Positions 1 to 10,456 of a DNA stretch of 64,000 bases are shown one piece after another. A program made the translations under genes and the position numbers. The notes beneath the pieces were generated by a model. That model was not told where the DNA came from. It did not search any database and was given only the letters and a program-made list of their open reading frames with translations. The stretch lies in assembly GCA_037577475.1 (NCBI GenBank), contig CM075195.1, positions 26,521,899 to 26,585,898 of the forward strand. Reading direction: 5' to 3'. Position 1 is the first letter of the stretch. Every line of letters starts with the position of its first letter. The stretch is from Chaunax sp. Z400. Lineage: Eukaryota > Chordata > Actinopteri > Lophiiformes > Chaunacidae.

Positions 1-1648
1 CATTTGTCTCTCGGAGTTTTGTTCCATTTTCTTTCAGGCTCGTTTACACAGCTAACGTTTCACAGGGATTTTTAAAAACGGAGGTTTACGGTGCTGCACT
101 GGCTCGTGTTCAACCAGTCAACATACACTTGCATCACTTTAAGTTCCTCTTGTGCTGGGATGATCCTTCCTCTGAAGTATTAGGTAAAAAAGCTCCTCAC
201 TGAGTCATAAGAACTACAATCATTCCTTGTTCTTATGGAGGAGATGCAATAAAAAGTAAAGTTCTTGGAACCACGAAAAGTTTCATCTGGTGGGAGAACA
301 CCTGACATGTTTATGCTCAATGATCTGGAGTGGTGTATTATAATTCATCATAATGTGTGTGTGGGTTTTTTGTTTTGTTTTTTATTCAGAGTTCTGTTTT
401 CCAAGTCAGTGATTTTACTGATATGATGTTTATATTGATTGGATGTTGTTGTTTCTTTAACAAGTCAAATGTAACATTTTCAAGATTATCACTAAATAGT
501 CTAAATCAGGATCTTTAATCTGTCTATCATGACGCCACAAAATAATTTAATTCTTATCCTTCACTGTGTGCTTTGGAGCCATTTGGTTAAAATATGAGCC
601 TGAAGCTTTAATTTAGTACGGTGAAAAATAATATGCAACATCCCCTTGTGGTGTTATTGTTATTGTAGTGTTTTGTGTTGATGCATGCCAGCACTTAATA
701 GCACATTGTTCCTACTGATTAATCACAAATTTCATCACAGTATGAAAATACCAGCTCCTTTTAAAGGGTGAGGGTTTTCTTAGAAATGTCCTCCCAGGTC
801 ATTGTTGTGAGCTCAGAGGACATTTTAGGTTTTTCTTGTGCTGTCAATGAATAAGTGTAATTTTGGGGTTTGTCAAAACAGTCATATTTTTCCTGGTGTG
901 TATTATATATACAATAATGGTCATTTATTTTTTATTTTTGACACCTTTTTACAGACATCTGTCCCCACACTGTTACAAGTGTGTGTTGTTTGCCTCTGTA
1001 ACAAGACACTGGTAGATGTGGATTTTTGTGTTATAGATTTATTTTCGGTACGGATTTCCTCAAATTTCCAATATATTTAAAAGAAACGGCATTACTTTTT
1101 TTTCTTTTTTTTTTCTTTTTTGTGGGCAAATGAAAATTTAAAAAACAGACATTATACAGGCAAACCTTACTGTTACTTCTCAGTCGATCTCCATTGATTT
1201 TACCAACTCTGTAGTCTTTTCATGAAGGGGTAACAGGAAACAAAAGCATCCTTCACTTTAAATCTCATTCTATAAGACATGACCTTAGTTACTAATGAGT
1301 TGGATCCACTGAAGATTCCATGAATTGTTGTCCTTCCTCTGTAATGTCCTTATTGTCAGCAGAATAGTGCCAAATGTTCTAACTACTGTCATTACGCCCA
1401 GGTCAGTGGAACTTTTCTCACTACAGCAACTAAAATGTGAATGGAAATGTTATTGACAATGATCATGATAAAATCTAGTTATGTAGAAATCTGTTGTTCA
1501 GTGTCATTGTTTATCATACATCTATACACTATTCTAACATTGTCATGAAAATCTACACTGTTCAGAAACACAACTGTGAACTGTGTTGATTTTTACAATT
1601 CAGCTGGGCCACAGTTGGCCTCTATTTAAACGCCTCCATACAATATAT
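1..1648. other. Intergenic, no gene recognised
   Basis: AT-rich sequence with poly-T tracts (for example near 1100). Short open frames are present, including an 80-codon one at 838-1080 on the plus strand, but none resembles a protein I know. It could hold the 3' untranslated region of a gene lying to the left; I see no decisive signal. Confidence 0.4.
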
Positions 1649-1902
1649 ACTCAACAAGAATATAAACACAACTTTTGTTTTTGCTCCCAGGTTTCATGAG
1701 TTGAAGTAAAACATCTCAGCCTTTTGTCTAAGAACACAAAAGGAAATGTGTTTCTGTGTTAGGGAACATTTGGCCTTGATGAAGATAATCCATCCACCTG
1801 ACAGGTGTAGCATATCAAGATGCTGAGTGAACAGCATGATTAGTGCCCAGGTGTGTGTTGGGATGCTCACTATAAAAGGCCACTTTACAATGTACAGTTT
1901 GA
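1649..1902 (+). mobile_element. DNA-transposon end fragment (CTCAACAAxAATAT family)
   Basis: Starts with the terminal motif CTCAACAAGAATATAAACAC and continues with a fish-type noncoding stretch ending near a TATAAAAGGCCACTTTACAA segment. The same terminal motif recurs at 54478, within rcc2, which supports a dispersed element. It looks like a Tc1/mariner-superfamily terminal region without transposase. The family assignment is from memory and is uncertain. Confidence 0.5.
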
Positions 1903-1935
1903 AAAAAAGATAGTTTATTCAACGTAGAGCTTTAT

Positions 1936-2395
1936 TACAAACCCATTTCCAAATGATGAAATCCAGAAATTCTTTACAATGTTACACTGAGAAACATTTT
2001 TCTTAAATTGTTGCACTATTTTCCAGTGCAGTCTTTCACAGAGTGGCGAACCCCTCCCCATCTTTACTTCAGACAGATTCAGCCTCTCTGATGTTCTTTT
2101 TATACCCAATCATGTTACTAACCTGTTGCCAGTTAACCTCATTAATGTTGAGATGTTCCACCAGCTGTTTTCTGTCAGCATTTCACAGTCTCTTGTTGTC
2201 ATTGTCCCAACTTTTATGAAATGTGTTGCTGGCATCAAATTCAAATTTTCTCATTTTCAACATCTGATATGTTGTGTTTGTGTTATTGTCAATTAAATGT
2301 GGAGTTTCAATGTTTTGCAAATCATCACATTCTGTTTCTATTTACATTTTACACAGCTTCCCAACTTTTTTGGAAATGGGTTGTATGATACCCTG
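1936..2395 (-). mobile_element. Internally deleted Tc1-like transposon
   Basis: Bounded by imperfect inverted ends (TACAAACCCATTTCCAAA at the left, TTTGGAAATGGGTTGTA at the right). On the minus strand it encodes part of a Tc1-like transposase N-terminal helix-turn-helix region (MGRGSPLCE, then IVQQFKKNVSQ). The frame then jumps straight to the terminal region, so the catalytic core is missing. It belongs to the same family as the element at 12914-14063. It is a non-autonomous, MITE-like derivative. Confidence 0.72.
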
Positions 2396-2692
2396 TAGAG
2401 TAGCATAGCACTGCATCGCAAAACATGTTTTTTTTTTTTTTTGCAAAAGTAACTAAGAGTATAAGAGTAAGTGTAAGAAGTATGATTAAACATAATATGA
2501 ATAAATGTGATTAAACATTGCTGAGTAATTAATTATTTCTATCTATATGCTTAATGTTGGATGCTGGATAACAACTTTAAAGACACTTTCCAAACTGAAC
2601 ACTGAAATGTCTGCAGTAGAGCAATGAGGACAAAGAGGAGACAGACAGGACAACAACATTGAGGTCCTAATGAATATAGTTGATGGCTTTTT

Positions 2693-3285
2693 GTTACCTC
2701 TGTTAAGGAGGTTGTACTTTCACCTGTGTCTGTTAGTTTGTTTGATGGATCAAACAAAAACAACATCCAAGGGTAGATCCAAGATGGTTTTCTTTATAAA
2801 ACGGTATTAAAGGGGTTAAGTTTTCATCTGTGTTTGTTTGTTGGTTTGTCAGCAGGATGTGGACTGGATTTGGAGATGTGTAAGATTGTTCAGTCTTGGT
2901 GGATGTCTGCATTCAACTGAGTGCCATTCTAGTTTGAAATAAACCTGGGTATAGATGCAGATGGTATCTACATCTGCTGCAGCAGGTGGAGTAGAATTAA
3001 AGGAATCAAACATGTAGCCTCTCTATACATCTGTAATCCCAGCTGTGTCTGTAACGTCTCCAAGTGTAACCTGGAACAATAACAGGTTTGTGAGAATGTG
3101 TGTGGTTTTTTTTCTTGATATTTTCTTTTATTTCTCAGGGAATAATGGATGGATCCAGTTATAATAATATAATTAATGGTAAATTATGGTTACAGGTCAA
3201 TGAGTTTGAATTTGGATGAGGCTTCAGTTAAAGGGGACTGTTGGGCCTTGGTGGAGCTATGTCTTGTCTAGTCTGACGGTCTATT
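2693..3285 (+). mobile_element. Dispersed 'CCTCxGxxAAGGAGG' DNA repeat
   Basis: Begins with a CTCTGTTAAGGAGGTTGTAC head and contains 'CATCTGTGTTTGTTTGTTGG', 'TTTCTCAGGGAATAATGGATG' and 'GGGACTGTTGGGCCTTGG'. An internal 'GAGTGCCATTCTAGTT' tail near 2920 suggests two juxtaposed copies or a nested one. Related copies lie at 22265, 25160, 37895, 44399 and 48660. It is noncoding, probably a non-autonomous DNA transposon common in fish. Confidence 0.6.
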
Positions 3286-4639
3286 AAGGAGGTCATGACC
3301 TTCTCTAGGCTGTGCCTCGTGTATATTGTCATTAATTTCATGTCTCACAAGCATCAAATGTCTGTAAAGATAACAAAGCACTTTGACTGGAGTTATCTGT
3401 CAGTATTTACTCATGCTTTTGCTCTCTTCTGATTGACGTGTTGTGATAACATGAAGCTACAGCTTGCTGTCCTTTTTGTCAATGCCTTTTGACAATAGAT
3501 TAGTGAAATTATAGGTGTCAATCCATGAAGACCTGTGCTAAAGTCAGACGCTTGACCTCTGACCTCTGAGCTTACAGTACAGCTGTTGCACAATGGCAGG
3601 TGCTATCTGTCTGTCTTGCATATTGTTAGCCTTACAACACAGATTTATTACGGTATCCCTCTCTCACCCTCCGCACTGGCAGGGGACTACTATTTCTAGT
3701 CAAGGACAACATTGAAAATAGCCCTATCTGTGGATATTGTCATGGAGACATTTGACTCCACTCTATTCCCAGAGGACGATTACATTAGATGAAGTTATGA
3801 AAACTAAACTTTTCATTTCTTGTGATCTCACCGGAGCGGCTGCCCTTCTAAATGTTTAAATATAAGGTTATGTGTTTATGGTGAAATGGATATGAATGAC
3901 CTAACAAGTATTCTCTGTGATTCCATCACAATTGTTGGCAGGGCTTTCCCACATATCCTTTGCCATCTGAGCAGCTCTTAGCCTGATGAATAGATAAAGG
4001 CTGATGTTAGATAGTAAGTCTTCTTATTTATTGTGAGTAATAAACATGTTCTTGCTAGAAGCCATTTTACACCCATTACATTGTTCATGTTTTTTGAGTG
4101 TTGTGCACTATTGTTACCTATATTAGCTTATTGCTGTTGTATTTTTTTATGGCAGTTCTGAGGTGAAAAAACATGTTTGTTGTGATTAGAAAGTGTGTTG
4201 GTGTGTCATGGTCAAGGAGTCATATGAGGGTCAAACTGTGATGGGACTATAGGTGCAGTGACATAATGGGGAACCTGAGCTGCCCTCTGAGTGCCGACTA
4301 GTTAGCTCTGTTTTGAACTTACTGCTAACTGTGAGCTTTGAATGTTGTCCTCTCAGAAGGTTTTCATAGAATAAATATTTGTCTGTGCAGTAAAACAGGT
4401 GTCACAAATCTCAGTTTCATTAAGTGTAGACATTGTAGGGAAGCTAATGTGTATTGATTTTACTTATTGGGGAACTGTCAAATTAGATATAGATCCCATT
4501 TTTATGTAGAACATAAATCAAGAACAGTAAAACCTGTCTCTGTAAAATATCCAAGAAATAAGAAAGAAAAGAAAAAAAACAGAATAATGATACTAGTAAT
4601 AATAATAGTGAAAAAATATGTACATAAAGAAAGAATGGA
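3286..4639. other. Intergenic, nothing recognised
   Basis: No coding region, RNA gene or clear repeat seen. Open frames here are short and resemble no known protein. Confidence 0.4.
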
Positions 4640-5165
4640 AGAAAAAGTTAGCTGTTCTGCCTTTTGTTGAGAAACTGATCTTTTCTAACTTAAGGAAGGC
4701 CATAAAGTCCCTAAGCCACTCAGAGATAGTAGGGACCTGTAGACTTCCTGGCCAAGAGAGGTGAAAACAATTTGTCAGACTGTGGAGAAGTCATTAGAGA
4801 CTAATCGGCAGGGAGTCCAAACAAAGCAATAAGAGGGAACATCTTTATATACTCTCCTAGAACCTTTGACATGATTGTGAAATTGATTGTGAACTCTAAA
4901 ACGTCTGTAAACTAGGGCAACAGAAAAACATACAGCTCAGGTTGCAGGAGGAAAGATGGCATCTGTCTCATTGGTCGAGAATATGAGGATACATTTCAGA
5001 TAGTTGGACCTTTGAGGAATGAACTCTATGTAACACCTCGTACTGTATGCGTCCCAGCCTGGCACATGGGGAACCTGAGTGTATTCTATGTACTGCTTCG
5101 GCCCACCACTGGTCTGTAAAATCACTTCCTAGCTCCTGCTCCCATGCGATGCTGGGTTTGGTGAC
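4640..5165 (-). mobile_element. L1-like LINE, 3' end of ORF2 (degenerate)
   Basis: On the minus strand the frame running down from about 5160 reads with features of the C-terminal region of L1/Tx1-clade ORF2. It has 'AWEQELGSDFTDQWWAEAV', then 'CARLGRIQYEVLHRVHSSK', then a cysteine-containing stretch. Further down are 'WL/GLRDFMAFLKLEKISF'-like residues that match the usual end of fish L1 ORF2. Stops and frame changes interrupt it. The reverse-transcriptase core is absent, so it is a dead fragment. The clade call rests on motif recall, not an alignment. Confidence 0.62.
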
Positions 5166-5649
5166 TGATCATTAAAAGACATGAGATGTTCATAGATCTT
5201 AGAAACAGATGATTTCTGGTGAAGTTTCACAGAGAGAAGGTCGTCCCCGATGCTTAGCAAGTAAAAGAAGGTAGGAAGGAAAAATAAATGGTGCAGTGTC
5301 TAACTTGAAAATAACGAAACAAGAAGGAAGTGGGCAAATTGAAATCAGATGACAAATTAGAAAAAATGTCATCTATAAAAAGACACATGAAACACTTGAT
5401 GCCACATCCTGAAAGTGGCATCAACAAGTGAAGGGAGAAAAATGGGATTTTTCACTAGTGGCATCAAGGTGGATGCTGAATTAAACTTGTGACGTCTAAA
5501 TTGATACCATATTAATACCATATTATGAGTGTGGAACCTACAACCTGATTGCCATGGAGGTTAGAAGATTTTATTGGTAAGGAGGAAGTACTGTAAGTAA
5601 GGCCACAGGGGAGCCAATGTGATGACAAATGTAAAATTACCGACTGGAG
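5166..5649. other. Upstream flank of tnnc1
   Basis: No gene seen. A short repeated motif, GTGGCATCA, occurs near 5415 and 5459. Confidence 0.35.
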
Positions 5650-5927
5650 TTTCATTAAAATGATGAGACAGCTCCTCCAGTTAGGTGCTGCTGTCAGTGT
5701 TGCTCTATTGTTGGGTGGATTCTGTTGTTTCCTATTTATAGATCTCTCTCTCTGTCACTCCCCCCTCCATCACCCTTGGATTTTGTGGGAAGGGTCAAGA
5801 GCTTTTTTTACCACCACTCTCTTCTAACAATAAAGAGCGACTCAGTTATCGCTGGCTGTATTCCTCCTGGGTCTGAGAGCAGCAGTGAGTGCAGCGGTGT
5901 GTCAGGAGAAGGGAAGGACCAGCAGCC
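5650..5927 (+). promoter_or_regulatory. tnnc1 promoter and 5' UTR with MEF2-like box
   Basis: CTATTTATAG at 5732-5741 is a perfect fit to the MEF2 consensus and could also serve as the TATA-like element. It lies about 190 bases before the tnnc1 start codon and is followed by a CT-rich stretch that probably holds the transcription start. MEF2 control is usual for cardiac and slow-muscle sarcomere genes. The role here is inferred. Confidence 0.55.
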
Positions 5928-6714
5928 ATGGATGACGTGTATAAAGCAGCAGTGAGTACCGATAAGACCAAGTATGACATTCTGTTAATGTCTCTGTCTG
6001 GTGATTATTCACTTTGAGGTGATGAGTTCTAAAGTATGCAAGAATCAGAACTTCCTAAAATAGATCCTTGTGTGTTCTGCTTACAACAAACGTGTAAAAA
6101 TGCATAAAATGATACGAAAGGTCTCTGCTTTGCACACAAACATTGGTTTAAAGGTAGAATCCACTCTGTTAAACTGCTGCTCCTGTAATTCCAAAGTAAA
6201 ACACAGACACACTGGAGTACAACCCAATAAAACAGGGGTTTGATTTATACTTATTATACTTTTCAATACCCTGCTGTATTAATAGTTTGGATTATATTGT
6301 CAGGAATTCCTATTATGCATGTTGAACCTACTTATCATGCTGAATATTGACGTGTTGACATTAGATACAGGTTGATGTAAAGATATTTTACTGTAAGCTA
6401 TATATTCTTATATATCCTATATGCTTGTATTTGACAGATATTGGTAAAATTAAGATTTAAGGCATAAATTAATGGAGCTTTGAAAACAGAATTCATTTGA
6501 GTCTACACCTGTGGTGAAGGCCTTAGCTTCTGTTCAGGATACTAAGGTCATGTCCTTGGCATATAGCCTATATATATATACATATATATATGGTATGTCC
6601 AAACTATTGAATGGTACTGTATATATATATATATATGTATATATGTTTTTATGAAGTAACATTTCATTATCACCTTCCTCAGGTGTGTGTGTGTGTATAT
6701 ATATATATATACAA

Positions 6715-6762
<48 letters not shown>

Positions 6763-7326
6763 ATATATATCAGTATTTTGTATGAAGACAATTTGGTGAC
6801 AGGCTTACTTTTCAAACTGTATGGTAGAGGAACAGGCTGTGTGACAGGCTGCTGTGGTTAGTTCATATGTCTTTGTCTGACAATAGAACAAAGAGCAGTT
6901 GGACGGTTCAGGCGAAGAAGAAGAGAAGGGACAGCTGACGGCTATTAAAACACCACCACACACACACACACACCACATCACCATTGTATGCACACAAGAA
7001 TAGTAAGTGAAGAAGGCCGTGTGACATGGCAGTCATTACAGAGATTATCAGTTTGGTTACTGAGCTGAACTCCTGCTCTGACTGTACAGATGTTAAAACA
7101 TGCTCGATGTTCATCCTGATTGTTTTCTTCCCTTAAGGTTGAGAACTTGACAGAGGAGCAGAAAAATGGTGAGGAAACTTCTACTGCTATTAATTATTGT
7201 TAGGATTACTGCCATTATCTATACCTACGTGTAAAACGGACAGTCCTGCATGTATGTATTGTTACTGCTAACAATGAATAGACTCTTATTGAAGTTTTGT
7301 TGACCTTGGGAGGTAATTGAAACGAA

Positions 7327-7376
<50 letters not shown>

Positions 7377-9045
7377 GCACAGTTTTTTTCAATTGCTAAC
7401 AAGCCTTAGTCAACCCTGAAGCTACTTTTTCAAAACTCTTCACACAGTCTGCATTACCAATATGCATCTCAGCCAAACAGTTCATCTCGCCTCCAAAAAC
7501 TCACAGCAACAAAACACATACTTGTCTCGAAATAAGCTCATTCATCCACAACACTGGCAACGAGTCTCAGTCAGGGAGGAAACACTGTCATTGTTAACAC
7601 ACTGAACTACAGAACACTAACAACAGAGAGCATAACAGAAAAGAAGGCATTTGTCTTCACATTTTAATGATTTTGTCAGAGAAGAATTACTCATCAATGC
7701 AGCTATTTGCTTCAATTACATTTATGTTGTCTATATCTTTGCATAGTGATTCACACTACTTTAGAAAATTAAGTTTACTTTAAACAAAAGAAATTGCAGA
7801 AATTCCAGGGTTACAATAAAAAGCAAAAGAAAACACAAAAACTTTTTTTTTTTAAAACAACATGTATAGTATATTCACTCATATTACTCTGGGTTCTAGT
7901 CCCCCCTCTCTCCTGCATTTGGCCACACGTTTTCATCAATATCACATCTTATGTCTTCTCTGGCAATGCACCTTGGGAAGAATCTAGAATGTCTAGAATT
8001 AGAATGTCTGATCCAACATAAAACATTGAACACACATTTTTAATCTGTTACTGATCTATTTGACAAACCAACAAACTTCCATGGATTGATTTCATTTATT
8101 CATGCCTGCAAATCATTTCATAATGGTTGTTGTGTTGTTCTAAACGTTTTTATGTCAGCAATCCTTTTTGGTGATAGACTCTGGACATGGATTTGTATTA
8201 TTAGTTTGTATTATTAGTAACATGAACGCATCTCCTTGTCAGACAGTAACAGCTGCTGTGTCCCCTCCAGAGTTTAAGGCTGCATTTGACATCTTCATCC
8301 AGGATGCAGAGGATGGCTGCATCAGCACCAAAGAGTTGGGGAAGGTGATGAGGATGCTGGGACAGAATCCCACCCCTGAGGAATTACAGGAGATGATTGA
8401 TGAGGTGGATGAAGATGGTATGTCACTGTACTGTAGCCATCAGGTCATTGTTTCACTGAGTAGGATCAAATCATTTAACAAAACTAAAGAACGTGGGTGT
8501 AAATTTAAGGATTAAAGTGTATTTTTAGAGGTAAAATAAATATGATCAGGAGATGTGAAGTCTTTACAATCATGGTTGATGTTCACAGGCAGTGGAACAG
8601 TAGATTTCGATGAGTTCTTGGTTATGATGGTGCGCTGCATGAAGGAGGAGAGCAAAGGGAAATCGGAGGAGGAGTTGGCTGAACTATTCCGCATGTTTGA
8701 CAAGTAGGTGTCTCTTTGTAATTCTGTTCACACACTGTACATATCAGTCAGTTCAGTGCTGACGGACACCAGTAGACTGATACAGAGTAATGATGTGGTT
8801 CAGCACAGTACACTTTGAACAGTCTAGTGTTGAAAGGGTCCACACATGAGAACACACTGGTTCCTTTCTCCTCTGTAAAGGAACGGAGATGGTTACATAG
8901 ACTTAGAGGAGCTGAAGAACATGCTGGAGTCGACTGGAGAGACCATCACAGAGGACGACATCGAGGAGCTGATGAAGGACGGAGACAAAAACAACGACGG
9001 AAAAATTGATTATGATGGTACGATCTATCTATCTATCTATCTATT

Positions 9046-9090
<45 letters not shown>

Positions 9091-9136
9091 GTTTTCTCTG
9101 ACAGAGTTTCTGGAGTTCATGAAAGGTGTTGAATAA
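5928..9136 (+). CDS. tnnc1: Troponin C, slow skeletal and cardiac type
   Basis: Calcium sensor of the thin filament; with troponin I and T it switches contraction in cardiac and slow muscle. Coding exons: 5928-5951, 7138-7168, 8271-8417, 8589-8703, 8881-9017, 9105-9136. They join in frame to 161 aa, the family's normal length, with GT-AG introns throughout. Start MDDVYKAA; end EFLEFMKGVE. EF-hand I (about residues 28-40) lacks the normal calcium ligands and keeps Cys35 (AEDGCIST), the mark of the cardiac/slow form. EF-hands II (DEDGSGTVDFDE), III (DKNGDGYIDLEE) and IV (DKNNDGKIDYDE) look functional. Residues 28-30 are IQD, as reported for fish cardiac troponin C. Fish have a- and b-type copies; the b-type is my weak preference. 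Intron 5 is almost entirely a tetranucleotide repeat. Confidence 0.96.
6567..6770. repeat. Compound TA / CA microsatellites in tnnc1 intron 1
   Basis: Several (TA)n runs surround a (GT)n tract near 6683 and a (CA)n tract of about 19 units at 6720-6757. Reading frames across it are only dipeptide repeats and are not genes. Confidence 0.9.
7329..7376. repeat. (TA)n microsatellite in tnnc1 intron 2
   Basis: About 23 uninterrupted TA units directly border a transposon-like segment that begins at about 7377. Confidence 0.9.
7377..8025 (-). mobile_element. IS630/Tc1-superfamily transposon remnant
   Basis: The minus strand around 8010-7905 reads as a recognisable transposase C-terminus ('RFFPRCIARED', then 'CDIDENVWPN'), a pattern I recall from fish IS630-like DDE transposases. 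The rest, up to the CAATTGCTAACA terminal motif near 7390, is noncoding and decayed. It lies wholly in tnnc1 intron 2. No intact catalytic domain remains. Confidence 0.5.
9019..9090. repeat. (ATCT)n microsatellite filling tnnc1 intron 5
   Basis: Tetranucleotide tract with two interruptions; it occupies about 70 of the 87 bases of this intron, between the donor at 9018 and the acceptor ending at 9104. Confidence 0.92.
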
Positions 9137-9390
9137 AGGATTCAGCTGGAGGCCGGCAGCATCTCCACCTTTCATTGATTGCATCATCACCTGAGGTCAT
9201 TCCTGAAGACACGCCTCCACCTTTGTCATCTTAAACCATACAAACACCTTACTTCAGCAGATACCTGCCCTGTCAGTTATTCTCCAACAACCCCGCCGAG
9301 GCCGTCAGAGGTTTGCTGAGAGATCTCACTGACTGCAAATATCTTTATTTCTGATATCCAATCAAAGTGTCATATTTAAAGACTATTTTC

Positions 9391-9396
9391 ATTAAA
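9391..9396 (+). promoter_or_regulatory. Probable tnnc1 polyadenylation signal
   Basis: ATTAAA, a common variant signal, lies 255 bases after the stop codon and is followed by a TG-rich stretch at 9419-9445. Confidence 0.5.
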
Positions 9397-9429
9397 AACA
9401 TTTTCATAATGGAATATTTTGTCTGTCTT

Positions 9430-10315
9430 AGTATGTGATGTAACATGTGAAGTTCATTGAAGTGGATTTGAATATGTACTCCAGTGGGTGTTTTACATTT
9501 TAATAGTTAATATAACAACTTTTAGCAGATTGTGCCAGTTTTTAGTTAACCATTAAGCTTTCTATAATAGGAAGAAATGATAATACTATTCTATTACCCA
9601 TCCTCACCTTTTTCAACAAGATCCTGTTGTTTTGGTCATGGTTAAATTACACTCACCAAACATACTGAGCATCTAAACTGCAACAATAAGAGGAATAATA
9701 GTCGACCACAAACTGCCTCCAGTTTACGTTTGTGTCTTCGATATGCTGTAGGGTTCTCCAGTAAAGGTGTTAGTGTGTGTTCATGTTCCTTAGGGGTAGG
9801 TGACTGCAGAGATGTTCTCTTTAAGAGAACATAGTCTTGTCATTGACCTCTGACTGAGTTTATCTATGCTCCTCCAATGTAGATTTGCTGCACCACTATG
9901 ATGATCTTATTCTGTGGTGTTGATTTTGAAAAGGTAGACTGACAGCTTCTGCCCTGGTATACTACAGCGTTTTCAACCATTTCTTTGGATCTCTGTGTGT
10001 GACGGATTGAAAATGATGTATTGTCAGAAGGAGAACAGTAGAGTAGCATTTGATGGCCTTGTGTTGAATATTGTTCATGTTCTGATACATGGGTATCTTC
10101 ATGTTATGTCCTCTAATGGTTAAAAATCTTTGCTGTATGTTGCACCACTTATTTTTATGTTTTCTTATGTAGTTGTAGTTGCAGGATGACTCCAGCAGGG
10201 GAAGCGTAGGGCTGTTGAGCATGCATGCATTGTCTGAGGTAAGCGTGCCCCTTTTTCAGGGCATTTGTTCCAGGGTTGTTTCCAAAACGTTCTTGTGTGA
10301 ACACAGAACTTTTTC
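9430..10315. other. Intergenic, nothing recognised
   Basis: Between tnnc1 and the foldback region. Short open frames only, without family resemblance. Confidence 0.4.
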
Positions 10316-10450
10316 AACCCTTGTGTTGTCCTAATATTCTGTATACTCGCCTTATCCTAAGGGTAAAAAATTACCCCCCTTTACCAACCCCCTAAAATAA
10401 AGCGGCCTTATTGAATTTTAAACCTCAAATCTTTTTTGAATGAAGAAAGG
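10316..10450 (+). mobile_element. Fragment of a fish DNA repeat (ACCCTTGTGTTGTC end)
   Basis: Starts with AACCCTTGTGTTGTCCT, a terminal motif I recall from dispersed fish repeats, followed by a GGGTAAAAAATTACCC small palindrome. It abuts the large inverted repeat. Low certainty. Confidence 0.35.
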
Positions 10451-10456
10451 GTTTTT

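Noticed and set aside
6534..6815. Open frames of Cys-Val or Thr-His repeats over the TA/CA tracts
   Set aside because: They are translations of dinucleotide microsatellites in an intron.
8168..8515. 115-codon open frame as a separate EF-hand gene
   Set aside because: It is tnnc1 exon 3 (8271-8417) with intron read-through on both sides.
9864..10222. Two minus-strand open frames after tnnc1
   Set aside because: No family resemblance, no splice-compatible partners.
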